In this document: in pieces, positions 6,789 through 14,400 of the stretch | Layout of the letters: each line of letters begins with the position of its first letter | How positions within the stretch are numbered: the stretch's first letter is position 1 | Assembly (NCBI RefSeq): GCF_033193315.1 | Contig: NZ_CP136187.1 | Location: 1,922,001-1,986,000, forward strand | From: Agathobaculum sp. NTUH-O15-33 | GTDB taxonomy: Bacteria; Bacillota; Clostridia; Oscillospirales; Butyricicoccaceae | Direction: 5' to 3' | Length of the DNA: 64,000 nt | Translations under genes and position numbers: made by a program | Notes under the pieces: generated by a model | The model's database searches: none | What the model saw: only the letters and a program-made list of their open reading frames with translations | Told to the model about the DNA's origin: nothing

Positions 6789-6820
6789 AAAAACCACCTC
6801 GTTTGAGGTGGTTTTTCTGT
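6789..6820 (+). terminator. Terminator after tRNA-Val
   Basis: A 12-bp perfect stem (6789-6800 with 6805-6816) and T-rich tail. Flanking A/T runs make it usable from both directions, ending the minus-strand kinase transcript too. Confidence 0.85.
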
Positions 6821-6837
6821 TTTTGTGCGGTTCAGCG

Positions 6838-9285
6838 CTACAGGCACTTTTGAATTTCGTTCATCCATACCGATAGGTCAATGGGCTTGGTGAGGTAGCC
6901 GTTCATGCCGGCTTCGGCAGCGGCGGCCATATCCTCGGCATAAGCGTTGGCGCTCATGGCTAGAATGGGTAGCGAGGCGTCGCTGCGCGCTAATGAGCGG
7001 ATGTGTTTCGCGGCCTCATAGCCATTCATCCGCGGCATCTGTATATCCATTAAAATAAGGTCAAAGCTGCCTTCGGCGGATGCAGTGAATATTGAAACAC
7101 AATCCACGCCATCCATGCCCCACATGACCGCGGCGCCTGCTTCGGTCAATACGGTTCGTGCAATTTCTAAGTTAAGTTCATTATCGTCGATCAGCAAAAT
7201 ATTGGTGCCCGAAAGGTCGATTGCCGTTTCGTTGGACGCTTGCTCCGCCGTGGGTTCAGCCGCGTTTCTCAGCGCATGACTAAGCGTGGCGCGCAGAAGC
7301 GGCTTTTGAATGAAATAACGAATACCGGCCTTTGTGGCCTCACGCCGAATGTCTTCCCAATCATAAGCGGCGAGGAGCAGGACCGGGGGCGATTCGCCGG
7401 CACAATGAAGGGCAGCGATCCCTTTGGCGGAATAGACGGCGCGATCGACAAAGACCGCTTGGAAGGCTTCGCTCTGCAGCCGCTGTACGGCGGATGCTAT
7501 TTCTGGCACCCACGCAGCGGATACACCCATGGCTTTCAGTGTGCGTACGGTCTCGTCGCCTTCGTCTTCGTGCCCATCCACCACCAGAACGCGCCAATCC
7601 GGCGGTGAAAGTTCCTCTGGCGCAGCGCGGTCAACAAGGAAGGAGAGTGTCACTACAAAAACGCTTCCTTTTCCCTCCGCGCTTTTTACCTCGATGGAGC
7701 CGCCCATCAGTTCAACGATTCGTTTGGTGATGGTCATGCCTAGACCGCTGCCTTCGGTGCTGTCTACACGGCTGTTCCGCTCGCGGACAAAGGGCACAAA
7801 CAGTTCTTTCAAAAACGCCGGTTTCATGCCGATCCCATTATCCGTAAAGGTAAAACGGAACCGCGCGGTGTCTGGCCTTTGTGCAGGTAGTTCTTCCACG
7901 TCAACGGTGATGCGGCCGTCCTCGGGCGTGAATTTCATGGCGTTTGTGAGAAGATTAATAAAGATTTGGCTGAGCCGGAGGCTGTCGCCTAGGAAAGTAT
8001 CGCTTTTTACGTGGTGCGGCCGAACAGCGAAATGCTGTCCCTTGGCATGCATGTGGGGGAAAGTCATGTTTTCCACACTTTCCAGCACCGTGGAAAGGCA
8101 AAACGGCTCTTGTGATAGGGTCATCTTGCCGCTTTCGATTCGGGACATATCCAGCACATCGTTGATCAGGCCCAGTAAGTGCGAGCTGGAAAAGCCGATT
8201 TTGCGCATACAGTCCCGCACTGTGCCGGGCTCTTCAGCGTGTGTCTCGGCAATGGCAGTCATTCCTATAATGGCGTTCATGGGGGTGCGCATATCATGGC
8301 TCATGTTGGCCAAAAAGTCCGACTTGGCGCGGTTGGTCCGCCGCCGGCTTTCCAAGCGGAGGAACAAAAGCCCGACAATAATCAGCAGACCCAAAAACAC
8401 CAGCGCGGCGAGCGTGCACATGATGATCAATTCCCGGGATAGCGCCGACGTGCGCGCTGTGACGACCCCCTTCGGTACGAAACTTACGACTGTCCAATCG
8501 TTAAAACGTAAGGGACGGTAGTAAGCATACTTTTCAACACCCAGATCGGAATAGGCCGTCATTCCGGAGCGGCAGGACGCGATATCTTCGCGCATCTTGT
8601 CTAAACTATAGCCTTTCTCAAAGGTCAAATTGGCCATGGACTGAAACAGATTATTATATACCATGCTGCGGGCGTGGAGCACTTGGTTGCCATCCGCGTC
8701 GATAATGTAGGAAAAGCCGCTGCCGCCAAAGCTGTCCACCTGTATGTCCGCGCCAAGCTTAGCCGTACTCAGCATCGCGACTACCGCCGTACCGGTATCC
8801 TCCGGCGCGGGTATGGATAAAATTACGCCGCTTACCGCCCTGTCCCAGAAAATCTGTCGTTTTAGACCGGTGATATAGGTTTCGCCGCCGCTTGCCGCCA
8901 GATAATAATCCTTCTGTGAAATATCCTGCGGCTCCGAAAAGGCCGTGGTATAAAGATGGCCGACCGAATCCGCGAGACCGATATAGGTAAAATTCAGCTG
9001 GTCCGCCATTTGGCCGAGATAGTTCACGCGTGTTTCCAAATCGGGCAGGGACGAGGCCGCGGCCGCAGCGACGCGCAGCTCTTCCCACTGCTGCTCCACC
9101 GCCCGCTCCATGTAAACGGCTACATGCTCGGAAACCTCCTCCAAGCGGGAACGGTTTTCCTCCGTCAATGTCCGTTCAAAGCGCCGGGCATAGGCGGTAA
9201 AAAGCAGCGTGAAGATTACAGCGGCGCATATTAATGCCGCGACCGCGCATACCATGCGTGTCTGTTCCCGATGCAGCTTTTTCAC
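6838..9285 (-). CDS. Membrane hybrid sensor histidine kinase with two receiver-like domains
   Basis: An 815-residue protein with a GTG start at 9285 behind AAGGAGG. It has TM1 (about 12-33), an extracellular dCache/Cache-like sensor (about 34-283), TM2 (about 285-307), and HisKA with His near 331 in SHDMRTPMNAIIGM. The ATPase domain shows the N box (INLLTNAMKFT), DNGIGMKP and GSGLGMTITKRIVELMGG. A weakly conserved receiver-like domain follows (VLVVDGHEDEG...VFVDRA...QKPLL), then a canonical receiver with phospho-Asp near 747 (LILMDIQMPRMNGYEA). No Hpt domain or output domain is fused. It follows the solute-binding lipoprotein gene after 24 bp, so that protein may present the ligand. Confidence 0.9.
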   Translation of the reverse strand: MKKLHREQTRMVCAVAALICAAVIFTLLFTAYARRFERTLTEENRSRLEEVSEHVAVYMERAVEQQWEELRVAAAAASSLPDLETRVNYLGQMADQLNFTYIGLADSVGHLYTTAFSEPQDISQKDYYLAASGGETYITGLKRQIFWDRAVSGVILSIPAPEDTGTAVVAMLSTAKLGADIQVDSFGGSGFSYIIDADGNQVLHARSMVYNNLFQSMANLTFEKGYSLDKMREDIASCRSGMTAYSDLGVEKYAYYRPLRFNDWTVVSFVPKGVVTARTSALSRELIIMCTLAALVFLGLLIIVGLLFLRLESRRRTNRAKSDFLANMSHDMRTPMNAIIGMTAIAETHAEEPGTVRDCMRKIGFSSSHLLGLINDVLDMSRIESGKMTLSQEPFCLSTVLESVENMTFPHMHAKGQHFAVRPHHVKSDTFLGDSLRLSQIFINLLTNAMKFTPEDGRITVDVEELPAQRPDTARFRFTFTDNGIGMKPAFLKELFVPFVRERNSRVDSTEGSGLGMTITKRIVELMGGSIEVKSAEGKGSVFVVTLSFLVDRAAPEELSPPDWRVLVVDGHEDEGDETVRTLKAMGVSAAWVPEIASAVQRLQSEAFQAVFVDRAVYSAKGIAALHCAGESPPVLLLAAYDWEDIRREATKAGIRYFIQKPLLRATLSHALRNAAEPTAEQASNETAIDLSGTNILLIDDNELNLEIARTVLTEAGAAVMWGMDGVDCVSIFTASAEGSFDLILMDIQMPRMNGYEAAKHIRSLARSDASLPILAMSANAYAEDMAAAAEAGMNGYLTKPIDLSVWMNEIQKCL

Positions 9286-9309
9286 GCACGCTTCCTCCTT
9301 TGCCGTTTT

Positions 9310-10608
9310 TTATCGTTTATGAATACGCTCCGTCCGCAGCCTGTCCATATCCCGCAGGCACTGCTCCGCCGTGTATCCCTCGCGAGCCTGCATATAATGT
9401 AGGATACAGGTGGCGTCCGACTGAGAGAAACCCTCGATGCGCAGCCAAGCGGTAGAATCCCGATAGTTTTCCTCGACCCAGCGCTCGGCTTCCACATATT
9501 GCGGCGTGGAAATTCCGGCTACCTGACGCTTAAAGACCGGTGCTGTGTAGATTCCCTCAAATGCAGCGTTATAATTGTAGGGATCGGCCATAAAGGTGAT
9601 CAGATCCAGCGCCGCATCCATTTGCTCGCTATGCCGGTTGACCAGCATCAGCGATAGGTTGGGTCCTTCAAAGGTGCCGTTTTCGGGTATTCCGACAAAA
9701 GCCGGCATCAAACCGAAGCGAGAAGCGTCACCCTGAAAGTCTGTATAAAGCCAGGTATCCCAACAAAGCATCATCGCATATTCGCCGCTCTCCAAAGCGC
9801 CGCTCATACCGTCCCAGTCGTTTGTCAGATAGCTTGCGCCCAGATAGCCTGACTCTGCCATCGTCCGGTACCAGTCCGCCACTTGCTGCATGCCGGGTAG
9901 ATCGGCGTAGCTCAGTTCGCCGTTATTCAGCTTCTCCAGCGTATCCGTTTGTTCTACCAGTGCATCCAGCGGCAGTTGATAAAGCAGCATGGTGGGGGAG
10001 GCTGCTGGAAGATACAAGGGCGTTACACCGTTTTGCAGCAGGGTTTCACAAGCGGTAAGAAATTCCGCTTGCGTGCGCGGCGGCGTTAGGTCCAGCTTTT
10101 CAAATATCTCCTTGTTGTAAAGCGTGCCCGCGATTGAAGCTTCCCAATGGGGAAGGCCGATCACCTTGCCGTGGTAAATGGTCTGATTGATGGACACCTC
10201 GGTCAGATCATCCACCCATTCCGCCGCACTGAAATCATATAGGTTTTGATCAGGCTCCAAAGCGTCAATATTGGTACCGCCAAAGCTGAGTATCAGATCG
10301 GGCGTGTTGGAACCGCGTTGGAGCGCTTCCGCGGCGGCAGCTTCGAGCTGATCCGGCGTATAGGCGACAGCATCGATCGTGTTGCCTGTAAGCTCTTCAT
10401 AGCGCGCAAAGGCCCGCGTCATATAACTACGGCTCAGGTCGGTCTCACGCCCCCACACGGTCAGCGTGCGGCCCGTAATATTGCCCCACGCATATTGCGG
10501 TTCCTCGTACGCAGGCGCGGGCGATTTTGGTTTTGCGGCCGAACAGCCACAAAACAACAAAAGAAGGGCCGACAAGAGAATACCGCCCGCAATGGCGCGT
10601 TTCATCAT
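9310..10608 (-). CDS. Extracellular solute-binding lipoprotein (ABC family 1 type)
   Basis: A 432-residue protein. The start is ATG 10608 behind AAGGAGG. The signal ends LLLLFCGCSAAK, with a lipidation cysteine near residue 22. The mature domain looks like family 1 sugar/oligosaccharide-binding proteins: ITGRTLTVWGRETD, a glycine-rich LILSFGGTNIDALEP, and tryptophan-containing segments. No permease or ATPase genes are nearby; the next gene is a hybrid histidine kinase. A sensory role feeding that kinase is therefore an inference that fits the context, alongside transport with distant permeases. Confidence 0.86.
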   Translation of the reverse strand: MMKRAIAGGILLSALLLLFCGCSAAKPKSPAPAYEEPQYAWGNITGRTLTVWGRETDLSRSYMTRAFARYEELTGNTIDAVAYTPDQLEAAAAEALQRGSNTPDLILSFGGTNIDALEPDQNLYDFSAAEWVDDLTEVSINQTIYHGKVIGLPHWEASIAGTLYNKEIFEKLDLTPPRTQAEFLTACETLLQNGVTPLYLPAASPTMLLYQLPLDALVEQTDTLEKLNNGELSYADLPGMQQVADWYRTMAESGYLGASYLTNDWDGMSGALESGEYAMMLCWDTWLYTDFQGDASRFGLMPAFVGIPENGTFEGPNLSLMLVNRHSEQMDAALDLITFMADPYNYNAAFEGIYTAPVFKRQVAGISTPQYVEAERWVEENYRDSTAWLRIEGFSQSDATCILHYMQAREGYTAEQCLRDMDRLRTERIHKR

Positions 10609-10833
10609 CTCTGGCCCTCCTTTAAATGGAAACCATATGGACAATTACCTTTTGCCAGATGGTGTTTGATAGTTTATAGTATAATCGAATTGCACAGAAA
10701 AAACCAGCCCTTTTGACACATATTTGTAAAAAACGCGATAGATAGCGCTGCGGCTGAGAAAAAAATATAAAGGTTGCCACGCAAAAATGCCGACCGATTG
10801 TGCAATCTGCGCATTTTGCAACAGGCCTTGCTA

Positions 10834-10863
10834 TTGCCCACCGCACACACGATGTGGTATGAT
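10834..10863 (+). promoter_or_regulatory. Possible promoter for the 10.9-11.8 kb transcript
   Basis: TTGCCC (10834-10839), 18 bp, TATGAT (10858-10863) with TG one base upstream of the -10 box. It would start a long leader containing the hairpins at 11017-11073 before the first small gene. Confidence 0.45.
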
Positions 10864-11188
10864 AACACATAAAATATATTTTGTTCAGATTGGACAATAC
10901 AGGAATGAAGGAGTGATTTGCAGAAGCTTATACCAGCCATATCATGTAAGAAACGGATAACTGAAAATAAAAGGCAAATAGACAAGGCGTTTTCGGATAT
11001 ACGGACCGAACCTTCTGAGAGCGTTGGGCTGTTCTCACCCGTCCTCGGTGCCGAAAGGCGCCAAGGGCGGGTGTTCCTTTATGAAGAGGTAACGTGGGAA
11101 CTGCTGCGGCAGTGTCGGCGTTTCATAAAATGTATTGCAAAGGCTGCAAATCAAGCGCAGTGTGCATATGTTTCGGGAGGAAAGACAT
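10864..11188 (+). other. Gene-poor leader region
   Basis: About 325 bp with no convincing protein gene. A TTG-initiated frame from 10918 has a ribosome binding site but no protein-like composition. The region holds the paired hairpins annotated separately and a CTGCTGCGGCAG stem near 11101-11112. It probably forms a structured 5' leader. Confidence 0.4.
11017..11073 (+). ncRNA. Candidate structured RNA: two stacked hairpins with a GAAA tetraloop
   Basis: The 3' hairpin pairs 11036-11045 with 11064-11073 (ten pairs, one G-U), then after one mismatch GGTGCC (11047-11052) with GGCGCC (11057-11062), closed by a GAAA tetraloop at 11053-11056. A smaller hairpin at 11017-11036 abuts it. I could not match it to a riboswitch class I know. 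It lies in the leader of the small-ORF/XRE/DUF6514 gene set. Confidence 0.45.
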
Positions 11189-11317
11189 ATGATCACCTCA
11201 TCCCAAGTCGCCACCTATGTCAATCATGTAAATTCTGTTAAAATAGGAACTCGAGATCGTTTTTTGAAAGTGTGGGTTGATGTAAAATCTCATAAAGAGG
11301 GTTTTTATGTCGATTAA
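11189..11317 (+). CDS. Small protein of unknown function (42 aa)
   Basis: ATG 11189 has a strong GGGAGG site 8 bases upstream. The peptide begins MITSSQVATYVNHVNSVK and ends KSHKEGFYVD. It has no signal peptide or membrane helix. Its last codons overlap the XRE start at 11307 by 11 bases, which suggests translational coupling. It is short, so coding status rests on the ribosome binding site and the overlap. Confidence 0.5.
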   Translation: MITSSQVATYVNHVNSVKIGTRDRFLKVWVDVKSHKEGFYVD

Positions 11318-11546
11318 ATCAAATTTTTCGGGAAAACTTTTTCAGTACCGCAAATGCAATGGCTTGACCCAGCAAAAAATGGCTGAGCTTTGCGGCGTTT
11401 CGCTGCGCCATTATCAGGATCTGGAAATGGGCCGGTCGCTGCCTAATTTGACCAATGCCGTATTGATAGCCGCCAAATTGGATATCAGCTTGGATTCCTT
11501 GAAAAGCGAGGTGAATAGTGATTCGGTATCTGTATCTGTATATTAG
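11307..11546 (+). CDS. XRE-family helix-turn-helix regulator (79 aa)
   Basis: ATG 11307 is preceded by AAGAGGG. Residues about 8-62 form a complete XRE helix-turn-helix: LFQYRKCNGLTQQKMAELCG, then SLRHYQDLEMGRSLPNLTN and LDISLDSL. No C-terminal sensor domain is present. Both neighbours overlap it (11 and 29 bases), so the three short genes are probably translated from one message. It could autoregulate the promoter upstream. Confidence 0.82.
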   Translation: MSIKSNFSGKLFQYRKCNGLTQQKMAELCGVSLRHYQDLEMGRSLPNLTNAVLIAAKLDISLDSLKSEVNSDSVSVSVY

Positions 11547-11754
11547 AGAGATCTGCTTTTTAGAGGATTATGGCTATTACCGTTCTTTTAGCATCCTCTG
11601 CTGGAAAGAGGGCGACGCCGGCAGACGCTTCATTACCAAACTATCGGATGTTTCAACGAATCAAGCGTGTGTTTCCGGACTCGTCAGGCTGCTGACGCAA
11701 ATGCAGCTCCGTCCGGTCCATTTGCAGGATGCGGTCCTCAACGTACTGCCCTAG
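11518..11754 (+). CDS. DUF6514-like small protein (78 aa)
   Basis: A GTG start at 11518, overlapping the end of the XRE gene. The sequence MIRYLYLYIREI...YYRSFSILCWKEG...LSDVSTNQACVSGLVRLL... ending in RPVHLQDAVLNVL matches the pattern I know for the Clostridia family DUF6514 (YEVRE, the DIS/DVST segment and LxPxHLxDxV). The function is unknown. It is convergent with the next gene, and the two stop codons overlap at 11751-11754. Confidence 0.72.
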   Translation: MIRYLYLYIREICFLEDYGYYRSFSILCWKEGDAGRRFITKLSDVSTNQACVSGLVRLLTQMQLRPVHLQDAVLNVLP

Positions 11755-12077
11755 GGCTGTTGTAAGAGTCGATCGGCCAGTTTGCTTTCTATAAACCAGA
11801 TTCTGTCATCGCGCATCCACATGGCTGCCGATATTCCACCAATACGAACGCCATACCGCAGCATATTCTGCCGCATACCATCATACCGACAGCCGTATAC
11901 CCGCGAAACAGAAAGTGCTTTTCCATCCGGCAGCTGCATACGTTCAGGCAGCAACAGTCCTTGTTCGGTGCGGGTCACAACCTGTATGCGAACCAACGCG
12001 CGGTGCTCGGCCGCGGCCGAGCGCCCTATTGTTTTTTTGTTGGAAACATTGCCGCTGGAAGGATCAAATGCGCACAT
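11751..12077 (-). CDS. Conserved hypothetical protein (108 aa)
   Basis: The start chosen is ATG 12077 (MCAFDPSSG). The frame extends three codons upstream to a GTG at 12086, and neither start has a good ribosome binding site. The body (LVRIQVVTRTEQGLLLPERM, LPDGKALSVSRVYGCR, LRYGVRIGGISAAMWMRDDR-IWFIE) resembles a small all-beta family common in Clostridia. The function is unknown. The start codon lies inside a 21-bp inverted repeat (12063-12113) that could hide it in mRNA. Confidence 0.6.
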   Translation of the reverse strand: MCAFDPSSGNVSNKKTIGRSAAAEHRALVRIQVVTRTEQGLLLPERMQLPDGKALSVSRVYGCRYDGMRQNMLRYGVRIGGISAAMWMRDDRIWFIESKLADRLLQQP

Positions 12078-12113
12078 AACTATCACCCAAAAGATAGTAT
12101 GTGCGCATTTGAT
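12063..12113. repeat. Long inverted repeat over the start of the 108-aa gene
   Basis: 12063-12084 and 12093-12113 are reverse complements over 21 bp, apart from one extra base in the left arm, with an 8-base loop. No T run follows in either direction, so it is not a classic terminator. Both arms contain ATGTGCGCATTTGAT when read outward. Confidence 0.8.
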
Positions 12114-12195
12114 TCTTCGCTTGCATATTGCGTCTGATCACGGCCGCACATGTTTTGACCGGGAATGGTCAAACTGAGGGCAGGAGGTGAAACGC

Positions 12196-12300
12196 ATGGG
12201 GTTCTTTAACGATTTGGTTACAGCGCGGGAGTACGAGCTGAAGGCGTTTATCATGAAATATCGCGTACCCAAAAGTAAGGACAAGAAAACGCACAAATAA
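12196..12300 (+). CDS. Very small basic protein (34 aa)
   Basis: ATG 12196 lies 6 bases after a consensus AGGAGGTG. The peptide begins MGFFNDLVTAREYELKAF, continues MKYRVPKSKDKKTHK, and is strongly basic at its end. No homologue is recognised. The excellent ribosome binding site is the main support. Confidence 0.45.
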   Translation: MGFFNDLVTAREYELKAFIMKYRVPKSKDKKTHK

Positions 12301-12346
12301 AAGGAATACGCAGGGTACGAGCGGCCGGTCTTTTCAAATTTTTGAC

Positions 12347-12668
12347 GCTGTGGTATAATAGCCGCAAAACGGCTATTATACCCGGATTAAATTAATTATA
12401 CCACCAGCGGCGCATAAGTGTATTTTAACACTTCGAAAATGCTTGCCGCTGTGGTATAATAGCCGCAAAGCGCCTATTATACTTTTGATTAAATTAATTA
12501 TACCATCAGCGGCGCTTAAGTGCGTTTTAACTCTTCGGAATTGCTTGCCGCTGTGGTATAATAGCCGCAAAACAGCTATTATACCCGGATTAAATTAATT
12601 ATACCATCAGCGGCGCTTAGCGAATGCTAATAGCTTTATTTGCGCTTGCCGCTGTGGTATAATAGCCC
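12347..12668 (+). repeat. Tandem array of 101-bp palindromic promoter-like units upstream of degV
   Basis: Units begin at 12347, 12448 and 12550 (101, 102 and 101 bp), with a fourth truncated copy at 12651. Each unit opens GCTGTGGTATAATAGCC, holding an extended -10 (TG-G-TATAAT), then an inverted copy CGGCTATTATAC, then ATTATACCA(C/T)CAGCGGC, which is the inverted complement of the opening. Each unit can therefore fold two alternative ways and carries outward TATAAT boxes on both strands. The last copy places TATAAT at 12658-12663, about 60 bp before degV. Confidence 0.85.
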
Positions 12669-12722
12669 CATATAGAATGACCGCCGCACCGGCGGCGTAT
12701 TTTAGAAGGGGAGTGTGCGTGG

Positions 12723-13610
12723 ATGCCGGATTATATGATCACCTGCTGTTCCACAGCGGATCTGTCGGCGGACTATTTTCGAGAAAAAGGCGTGCCATAC
12801 GCCTGCTTTCATTTTCATTTAGAGGGAAAGGATTATCAGGACGACCTAGGGCAAAGTATTTCCTTTCCGGATTATTACGCGGCGATCGCAGCGGGCGCCA
12901 TGCCGACGACGTCGCAGGTCAACACCGAGGAGTACGAGGCGCTATTCGAGCCCCTGCTCAAGCGCGGCAAAGATATTTTACACCTGACGCTTTCCTCGGG
13001 TCTGTCGGGCACGTATACCTCGGCCTGCATCGCACGGGATGAACTAAATGAGCGATACCCTGAACGCCGTATTTATGTGGTGGACACGCTGGGCGCCTCT
13101 TCGGGCTACGGTCTGCTGGTCGATACCGCGTGCGAAAAACGCGACGCCGGCATGCCCATTGACGAGCTATACAACTGGCTGGAGCAGAACAAGCTGCGTC
13201 TGCATCACTGGTTTTTCTCGACCGATCTGACCAGCTATAAGCGCGGCGGCCGTATTTCACCCACCGCGGCGACCTTCGGCACGCTGCTGGGCATCTGCCC
13301 GCTGCTCAATATGGACAGGGAAGGGCACCTGATCCCACGCAAAAAAATCCGTGGCAAAAAGCAGGTCGTTCGTGAGATCGTACGGATGATGGAGGAGCAT
13401 GCGGAAAACGGGCTGGGCTACAGCGGCAAATGCTTTATCTCCGAGTCCGCCTGCATGGAGGATGCGCGCGCGGTAGCCGATCAGGTGCAGGCGCAGTTCC
13501 CAAATCTAAACGGCAAGGTATGCATCAACAGTATTGGCACGGTGATCGGCGCACATACGGGCCCGGGGACAGTCGCGCTCTTTTTCTGGGGCGACGAACG
13601 ATTCGATTGA
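12723..13610 (+). CDS. DegV family fatty-acid-binding protein (FakB-like)
   Basis: A 295-residue protein. ATG 12723 follows AAGGGGAG. Its family binds fatty acids and presents them to the kinase FakA for phosphorylation and entry into phospholipid synthesis. Visible motifs are CCSTADLSADYF at the start, MPTTSQVNTEEY, the binding-site loop LTLSSGLSGTYTSA, a LTSYKRGGRIS segment, and the C-terminal GTVIGAHTGPGTVALFF. No fakA lies nearby. Transcription probably begins in the palindromic repeat array directly upstream. Confidence 0.92.
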   Translation: MPDYMITCCSTADLSADYFREKGVPYACFHFHLEGKDYQDDLGQSISFPDYYAAIAAGAMPTTSQVNTEEYEALFEPLLKRGKDILHLTLSSGLSGTYTSACIARDELNERYPERRIYVVDTLGASSGYGLLVDTACEKRDAGMPIDELYNWLEQNKLRLHHWFFSTDLTSYKRGGRISPTAATFGTLLGICPLLNMDREGHLIPRKKIRGKKQVVREIVRMMEEHAENGLGYSGKCFISESACMEDARAVADQVQAQFPNLNGKVCINSIGTVIGAHTGPGTVALFFWGDERFD

Positions 13611-13647
13611 ACGCGGCCCGCTCAGGAACCAGCCTGATAAGGTATAA

Positions 13648-13690
13648 ACCTCCCTACTGCTTGGCAAAATAGCGGTAGGGAGGTGTTTTA
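13648..13690 (+). terminator. Hairpin between degV and the CotJC-like gene that covers the latter's ribosome binding site
   Basis: ACCTCCCTAC (13648-13657) pairs perfectly with GTAGGGAGGT (13675-13684), followed by GTTTTA. The right arm is the Shine-Dalgarno sequence of the gene starting at 13692. It could be a weak terminator, a translation block, or both. Confidence 0.6.
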
Positions 13691-13691
13691 T

Positions 13692-14357
13692 ATGTTTAAA
13701 CATGAAAAACAGTATTTACAGCCGGTGCGCGTCGATCGCCCCAACCCCAATTATGCCGCGATGCTGCAGGAACAGCTTGGCGGCCCGCAGGGCGAACTGA
13801 AGGCTGCGCTGCAATATTTGTCGCAGTCCATGCGCATCAAGGACCCGGAGATCAAGGATTTGTTCCTCGACGTCGCTGCTGAGGAGTTATGCCATCTGGA
13901 AATGATCTCGGCAACAGTGAACATGCTCAACGGCCATCATTTAGACGCTGAAAACGCAACGGTAGGCAATGTGGAAGCGCATGTGCTGACCGGCCTTACT
14001 CCGATGCTGGCCAATGCGAGCGGTTTTCTATGGACGGCGGCCTATGTCAATGAGACGGGCGACGCCGCCGCCGATATTCTGTCCGATATCGCGGCGGAGC
14101 AACGCGCCAAGGTGGTTTATCAATACCTGTACCGCCAGATTGACGACAAGGGCGTGCGTGAAACGATCGATTTCCTGCTTAATCGTGAAGAGGCGCATAA
14201 TACCATGTTCCGCGAAGCGTTCAACCGTATTCAGGATACGGGTTCGCAGAAGGATTGGGGCACGACGAAGGATGCGCGCATTTATTTTGATCTGTCCACA
14301 CCCGGCGGCCAAAGTTTTGATCCGGCGAAAAGCCAGCCGCCCTCTTTTAACATTTAG
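13692..14357 (+). CDS. Manganese catalase family protein (CotJC-like)
   Basis: A 221-residue protein. ATG 13692 lies 7 bases after GGGAGGT. It is a four-helix di-manganese fold: ligand-bearing helices carry GGPQGELKAALQYLSQ, AAEELCHLEM and a later pair in SDIAAEQRAKVVYQYLYRQ and NREEAHNTMFREAF. It is shorter than secreted catalases and close to the spore coat protein CotJC, with C-terminal STPGGQSFDPAKSQ. Either peroxide detoxification or a spore coat role fits. Its Shine-Dalgarno sequence is buried in an upstream hairpin. Confidence 0.9.
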   Translation: MFKHEKQYLQPVRVDRPNPNYAAMLQEQLGGPQGELKAALQYLSQSMRIKDPEIKDLFLDVAAEELCHLEMISATVNMLNGHHLDAENATVGNVEAHVLTGLTPMLANASGFLWTAAYVNETGDAAADILSDIAAEQRAKVVYQYLYRQIDDKGVRETIDFLLNREEAHNTMFREAFNRIQDTGSQKDWGTTKDARIYFDLSTPGGQSFDPAKSQPPSFNI

Positions 14358-14359
14358 AT

Positions 14360-14400
14360 AAGAAAAAGTGCTGCACCAAAATGATGCAGCACTTTTTCTT
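14360..14400. terminator. Bidirectional terminator
   Basis: A 16-bp perfect stem (14360-14375 with 14385-14400), A-rich on one side and T-rich on the other, between the convergent catalase and esterase genes. It overlaps the stop codon of the minus-strand gene. Confidence 0.9.

Noticed and set aside
10918..11241. TTG-initiated 107-codon frame with an AAGGAG site
   Set aside because: It runs through the strongly paired hairpin region, has no protein-like pattern, and overlaps the better-supported 42-codon ORF. I treat the region as a leader.
12376..12570. Minus-strand 64-codon frame
   Set aside because: It is an artefact of the tandem palindromic repeats; the peptide simply repeats itself with the repeat period.
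12347..12668. CRISPR array
   Set aside because: The units are contiguous palindromic 101-bp repeats with near-identical interiors, not short repeats separated by unique spacers, and no cas gene is near.
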